A DNA stretch of 37,859 nt from Herbaspirillum sp. GTDB lineage: Bacteria; Pseudomonadota; Gammaproteobacteria; Burkholderiales; Burkholderiaceae_D. Below the pieces are notes generated by a model that had not been told where the DNA came from, made no database searches, and saw only the letters and a program-made list of their open reading frames with translations. The stretch covers positions 1 through 37,859 of the forward strand of contig JAQGNR010000143.1 of assembly GCA_028291765.1 (NCBI GenBank), in the 5' to 3' direction. Both the position numbers and the translations under genes were made by a program. Positions 33,442 to 37,859 of the stretch are shown in pieces; positions within the stretch are counted from its first letter, which is position 1; every line of letters starts with the position of its first letter.

Positions 33442-36400
33442 TTAATCGGTCTTATTATCGTCCAAACCGGGCTTTGCCATTTTAGTGACCACGGGATCGG
33501 TCCATGAGCCCGCAATGTTGTATTCAAAGGTAAGCTGTTTCATCAAGGGATTGCGCAGGAACAACTGCGCCAGAAAGGTGCCGACGCCGACCACCGGATT
33601 GATCGCCAGCGCTACCAGCGATGCGGTACCCAGATTGACTTCGGGGATCACCACCACCTGCAGTTGCTGCGTTTCCTTCGCCACATCGGCCTGACCGCTC
33701 ATCAATACCGTCGCGGCGACACTGGTCATTTTCAAATTGTCGGTGCTGGCGATACCGCCGACCACATTGGCGCTGCCGAACAGACGATCGAAGGAAAAGC
33801 CTTCGGAAAATACATCGCGGAAATCCAGCGTCAGGCGGCGCGGCAAGGCCTGCAAATTAAGCACGCCGAGCAGCTTGGCCGCGCCCGGATCGACCTTCAG
33901 GAACTGGCCGGATTCGAGATCGAGATGGATCTGCCCGGTCAAGGATGGAATGTCCAGCGCAAACGGCAAACCGTTCCATGTCACGTCGCCATCCAGCTGG
34001 CCTTTGCCGCCGCGCATCGCGCCTTCAAAACCGAAACGGCTCAGCAGCTTGCCCGCATCGTGAATATCGAGCGCATAGGTCAAGTGCGACGTATTGTTCT
34101 TATCTTTGGCAATCCAGTTGCCGGATGCTTTCAATTCTGCATCCGGATTACCGATCGACAATTTACCGATGCGCCATTCGCGGCCGGCCGCGGCAGGTAT
34201 ATTGTCGGCCACCAATTCCAGCCGCCCCAGCGATTTACCGAGCAAATGAAAATCGTCCGCGATGATATCCAGGGCAGGGATCTGCGTGCCCGCGTCTTCG
34301 CGGCCCAATAATTCACCCACGCCGCTGGCTGTCGATTGCCCAATCGTCAATTTGGCCAGGCGCGCAGTGATTTTGCCCAGCGCGCGCCCGGATGGCGATT
34401 CGCTCCAGGTCACATAGCCGGAAGCCTGCGATGAATCGAGATTGAGTTGCCACAGATTGCCGTTATGCGATGCGCCCAGCACGACATGATCGAGCTTGCG
34501 GCCCATCGCCTGCAACTCGTCCGCACGCACCGCCATGGCAGTGGGCTGCAAATAGCCGGCCATTCCCGCACGCACTGCCGCGCTGCTGCCTTGCACCGAG
34601 GGGCCGCTGATACTATTAATGAGACCGCTCCAGTCGTCGATATTGAGCGACTTGGCATTGATCGCCATCAGTAAGCCGCTATCCGGCATCACCGCCGGCC
34701 GGTTGATGCCGATGCCGGCGCTGGTGACACGCGGTATGGCATGCCGATCGGCCGTTTTTTCACGTAAATAATGGGCATCGATCATGCTGCCGACACTAGC
34801 CTTGATCTCATCGCGCATGATGCCGGGCTGATCTGAGGGCACGCCGGCGATCTCGAATTTCAGCGGCAGGGTTTCGGCCTGCTCCTTGGTCAGCGGCGCC
34901 GGCAAGGCAATGCCGATCCCCTGCAAAGTAGACTCGACGCTTATTTTCGGCGAGTGGTTTTTGACCTGAATCGTGGCTCTGAAACGGGTGCTGCCGCCAA
35001 CCTTATCGAGCACAGGCTTGATTTCCGGCATCGGATACGCGCGCCGCAAACCATCGGCCGAAGCACCGCCATCGACCGTCACCAAGGTGCTCTTGTCAGG
35101 CAAGGTGCCGCCGGCAATGCCGACCGGCTCACCCAGAAATTGCCCCTTGAGATTGCTCAGACTGAAACCGGTTTCCTTGAAATTGAGCTTACCGCTAGTG
35201 CGATAAATCATCGGAATGCTATTTTGCAAACTGACGTCGTTGTTCAAGAATTGCAGCGTGCCATCGACCTTGGCGTCGATGACGTGCGCCAGCGGCAACA
35301 GCAGTTTGAGCTGGAGATGACCGTCACCGGTGGCGGTAGTCTCTTCGGTAAAGTGATCGATCCAGTCGGTTACATGGCTGGCATTCACATAGGCCAACAG
35401 ATTTTGCATCGCGCCGGCAGCATTGCCGTTGATTCCCAGCAGCGCTTTCTGGGTGTACATATCCGTGATTGTCGCGCTGACGTCGGATAAATCGACGCCG
35501 TTGGTGCGTGCGGTATCGGCATGAATCGCCAGACCGCCCCGATCGAATACGATCGTGCCTTTGCCCTGCTCCAGCAACGGCCATGCCGGCGATTTTCCAT
35601 CGGGACCGAACTCCTGCGGCGTGTAATTCATAGTCAGATTGTCAAACTTGCCGCTGATGTTGAACTGCCCGGCGCTCTTGCCCTTATCGCCGGCATGCGC
35701 CGTCTGGAACGGGAAATACGACAGATCGCCCTGCAAGCGCACATCCGCATCGCTGACCCTGCCCTCCAGCAGTGCGCCGGTGAGCCAGTCGCGCACATGC
35801 TGCGGCGTCTGCAGCGGCAGGTAGCGGCCGATGGTATTGATATCGAATTGCACCAATTTACCGTGCAAATCGCTGACCCCGGGCCGGTCGCCCCGCAGCG
35901 GCCATAAATGCGTCCCGGCAATCGTGCCCGCCAGACCGGGCCGTGCGAAATCCATATGATCGATCTGCAGCTTGAGCATGTCCTGCTTTTCGAACGACCA
36001 ACTGGCTTGCAGATCGAGCTGATCGAAGGGCATCGCCGGTTCGGCGAAATAACCCGGCAGTTGGAATGTCAGTTGTTGCGACGCCAGCGTTAACGCGCCG
36101 CCTTTTTCGGTCAGTTCGACCTGACCGCTGAGATTGTCGAAACCGGGAATGCCGGGCGCGGCAGCCTGCGCCGGCGCAGTAGCCGTTTTCGGTTTCGCCA
36201 GATGCGGCGGTTGTGCATGCAGGCCCAACCCTTGAAACGCCCCCTTGAGACGATACGTTTCGATTCGCGGATAAGTGCCCTGCCACTCGGCTGAGAATGC
36301 CCGCAGTTGACCACGCGGCGCCAAATCGTCCAGTAATTGCCGTTGCGGCCCGGTCAGCGGTAAACGGCCGGCCAGATCGCTCAATATCTGCAGATCCAGA

Positions 36401-37587
36401 AATTGTGCACTGGTGCTGAATTTTTCAGACTGCGTGCCTTGCGCCGGCACAAAGGTTTCGCTGATCGTGGTCGGCGGCAGTATCGCGCCGTCGCTGGTTT
36501 TCAATGAAAAATTTTGCAGCGACACGCTATAGCCATGGGCGCCGATGCCGATACTCGACGTGCCTTCGACGATACTCCCCAGCGGTTCGGCGCCGATCAC
36601 ACGTCCAGCCACATTGGCAAGCTGCAGCGGCTGCAATCCCTTGCCCAATTGCGCCGACAAATCATTGAGACGCAGATCAGCGGTAAAGTCGGCCACCCGC
36701 GCCTGATCCAGCGTCAGCCAGGCGCGCACCGAACCGGTACCGCGCTCCAGCACAAAGGGAAAATCGACATACTGCTTCCATAGCGCCAGATCGGTATTGC
36801 GCAAATCCGCATATAAAACACCGCTCCATTGCTTGATATCCGCGATATCGCTGCCGAACACCGCATGCCGGAAATCGGCGCGCACATCGAGCGGCGCGGC
36901 CAGCGATGCCGGCGGCGTCGCATTCAGGGCGACGTGGTGACCGCGCCAGTCATTGCGCACGACAAGATCGAGATCCTCCAGGCGCAACTCCGCAGCACCG
37001 CGCGCCTGATCTTCCCAGCGCAGCCGCCCCTGCCGGATCACAATTTCACGCTGCGCCAGCACCCATGCCAGCCCGCCGTTATTTTTATGATCGGTTGTCA
37101 CCGGAATACCGGCCACAAAAATACGGCCCTCGGCATCGCGCAATATCGACAAATCGGGACGGGTAATCGCTAATGTATAGAAGCGCAGATCGCCGACCAG
37201 CAGCGTTTGCCAGGAAATACTGGCGGCGACCTGCGGCAGCGTCAGCGCGCTACGGCCGGTTTGATCGTGAATCACCACATCGCTCAGTGACAAACGTGGC
37301 CGCAAACCGTCCCAGGAAGCACCGACCGTCACAATCGTCACCGGATTGCCGATGGCGTGACTGGCGATACGCTCGATGGCGCCCTTGTAATCGTCGATAT
37401 GGGGGAGAACAACGTAGCGCAATGTCAAGAACAGTACGCAAAATAGGAAATAAGCCAGTAATAACAGCTTACAAAGCGCGCCGAACACGTGATAGGTAAC
37501 GCGATTGACGCGTTGATAGCCCGTGCAGAACGCACGTCCATAGGCGGCCAAACGGGTTTTGAATGCGTGATTCGGATCTGCAGACAT
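33442..37587 (-). CDS. yhdP: YhdP-family AsmA-like protein
   Basis: A 1381-residue protein of the YhdP/TIGR02099 (DUF3971 plus AsmA-like C-terminal) family. One transmembrane helix near residues 36-60 (GALCKLLLLAYFLFCVLFLT) anchors it in the inner membrane; the rest is periplasmic, rich in beta-strands, and should form the long hydrophobic groove known from AsmA-like proteins. The C-terminus has the typical VVIPEVNLGTASLVALAINP followed by AQLFLRNPLMKQ. In E. coli YhdP, with TamB and YdbH, moves phospholipids to the outer membrane. The start has no Shine-Dalgarno match, but the helix position agrees with it. Confidence 0.95.
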   Translation of the reverse strand: MSADPNHAFKTRLAAYGRAFCTGYQRVNRVTYHVFGALCKLLLLAYFLFCVLFLTLRYVVLPHIDDYKGAIERIASHAIGNPVTIVTVGASWDGLRPRLSLSDVVIHDQTGRSALTLPQVAASISWQTLLVGDLRFYTLAITRPDLSILRDAEGRIFVAGIPVTTDHKNNGGLAWVLAQREIVIRQGRLRWEDQARGAAELRLEDLDLVVRNDWRGHHVALNATPPASLAAPLDVRADFRHAVFGSDIADIKQWSGVLYADLRNTDLALWKQYVDFPFVLERGTGSVRAWLTLDQARVADFTADLRLNDLSAQLGKGLQPLQLANVAGRVIGAEPLGSIVEGTSSIGIGAHGYSVSLQNFSLKTSDGAILPPTTISETFVPAQGTQSEKFSTSAQFLDLQILSDLAGRLPLTGPQRQLLDDLAPRGQLRAFSAEWQGTYPRIETYRLKGAFQGLGLHAQPPHLAKPKTATAPAQAAAPGIPGFDNLSGQVELTEKGGALTLASQQLTFQLPGYFAEPAMPFDQLDLQASWSFEKQDMLKLQIDHMDFARPGLAGTIAGTHLWPLRGDRPGVSDLHGKLVQFDINTIGRYLPLQTPQHVRDWLTGALLEGRVSDADVRLQGDLSYFPFQTAHAGDKGKSAGQFNISGKFDNLTMNYTPQEFGPDGKSPAWPLLEQGKGTIVFDRGGLAIHADTARTNGVDLSDVSATITDMYTQKALLGINGNAAGAMQNLLAYVNASHVTDWIDHFTEETTATGDGHLQLKLLLPLAHVIDAKVDGTLQFLNNDVSLQNSIPMIYRTSGKLNFKETGFSLSNLKGQFLGEPVGIAGGTLPDKSTLVTVDGGASADGLRRAYPMPEIKPVLDKVGGSTRFRATIQVKNHSPKISVESTLQGIGIALPAPLTKEQAETLPLKFEIAGVPSDQPGIMRDEIKASVGSMIDAHYLREKTADRHAIPRVTSAGIGINRPAVMPDSGLLMAINAKSLNIDDWSGLINSISGPSVQGSSAAVRAGMAGYLQPTAMAVRADELQAMGRKLDHVVLGASHNGNLWQLNLDSSQASGYVTWSESPSGRALGKITARLAKLTIGQSTASGVGELLGREDAGTQIPALDIIADDFHLLGKSLGRLELVADNIPAAAGREWRIGKLSIGNPDAELKASGNWIAKDKNNTSHLTYALDIHDAGKLLSRFGFEGAMRGGKGQLDGDVTWNGLPFALDIPSLTGQIHLDLESGQFLKVDPGAAKLLGVLNLQALPRRLTLDFRDVFSEGFSFDRLFGSANVVGGIASTDNLKMTSVAATVLMSGQADVAKETQQLQVVVIPEVNLGTASLVALAINPVVGVGTFLAQLFLRNPLMKQLTFEYNIAGSWTDPVVTKMAKPGLDDNKTD

Positions 37588-37843
37588 TAAAAAGCATTAG
37601 TAAATCAGCAATCGCACATAGTCGCACGAAATACGGGGATTTCGCACAAGCACGGCCCGCTTCGGCGTGATTTTTCTGTCTTTTTATTGTGTCGCCATCC
37701 AAGCCTGCCTTTAACTATCACTACCACCATTAAATGATGCATTCCAGTTTGAACCATCGCCTAAATTAAATGTCGGCACGCCCCAAGCATTCCCCCGGCG
37801 GCGCTGGCATACTCTATGCCATTACCATCAAAAGAGCCGCACT

Positions 37844-37859
37844 GTGAAGCCATCCCTTG
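37844..37859 (+). CDS. Possible start of a divergent gene, truncated by the window end
   Basis: A GTG at 37844 opens a plus-strand frame (VKPSL) that runs to the end of the window. In many Burkholderiales, to my recollection, glnE is divergent from yhdP, so this could be its first codons. Five codons cannot prove it. The 256 bases between it and yhdP hold no other gene I can support. Confidence 0.25.

Overview
The window looks like chromosomal DNA of a betaproteobacterium of the order Burkholderiales, most like Oxalobacteraceae (Herminiimonas/Janthinobacterium relatives). This is inferred from gene content (type IV minor pilins, an ArgF/ArgG pair, a tripartite-tricarboxylate-type solute receptor, a yhdP-nit-tldD operon, a YajQ/MurB divergon) and from codon and protein style. 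No database was consulted. I see no rRNA, tRNA, CRISPR array, transposase or phage gene.

Layout. (1) 252-3333: a tightly overlapping minor-pilin operon, pilV-pilW-pilX-pilE-fimT, without pilY1. It is followed after 16 bases by ribD and then ribE (3350-5121). (2) 5157-10579, minus strand: a compact putative catabolic operon. In order of transcription it encodes a solute-binding protein, ABC ATPase, ABC permease, Rieske ring-hydroxylating oxygenase, RidA-like protein and SMP-30-type lactonase. A GcvA-like LysR regulator is divergent (11042-12019). Together they look like uptake and oxidation of one unidentified small organic compound. (3) 12234-18487, plus strand: an orphan periplasmic Bug/TctC receptor, a gamma-glutamyltransferase, and a two-component system made of a NarL-type regulator and a hybrid kinase with a periplasmic solute-binding sensor domain (BvgS/EvgS style). 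(4) 18706-19513: two small uncharacterised genes, one of them Gln/Asn-rich with its own terminator. (5) 19531-27602: housekeeping genes srkA, a YecA/UPF0149 SEC-C protein, orn, an M48 CAAX-type protease, pterin-4a-carbinolamine dehydratase, rsgA, argF, argG and ppnP. (6) 27769-30797: murB, yajQ, a small coiled-coil membrane protein and DAHP synthase. (7) 31070-37587, minus strand: the yhdP-nit-tldD operon. The last bases may begin a divergent gene.

The most unusual structure outside genes is a set of long intergenic inverted repeats. There is a perfect 16-bp pair at the left edge, a 158-bp palindrome between the divergent srkA and SEC-C genes, a REP-like element between the SEC-C gene and orn, and a 148-bp palindrome between ppnP and murB. 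In the 158-bp element all six substitutions between the outer arms would be G-U pairs in plus-strand RNA. The Rieske/RidA/SMP-30/ABC operon is the best candidate for an undescribed metabolic system.
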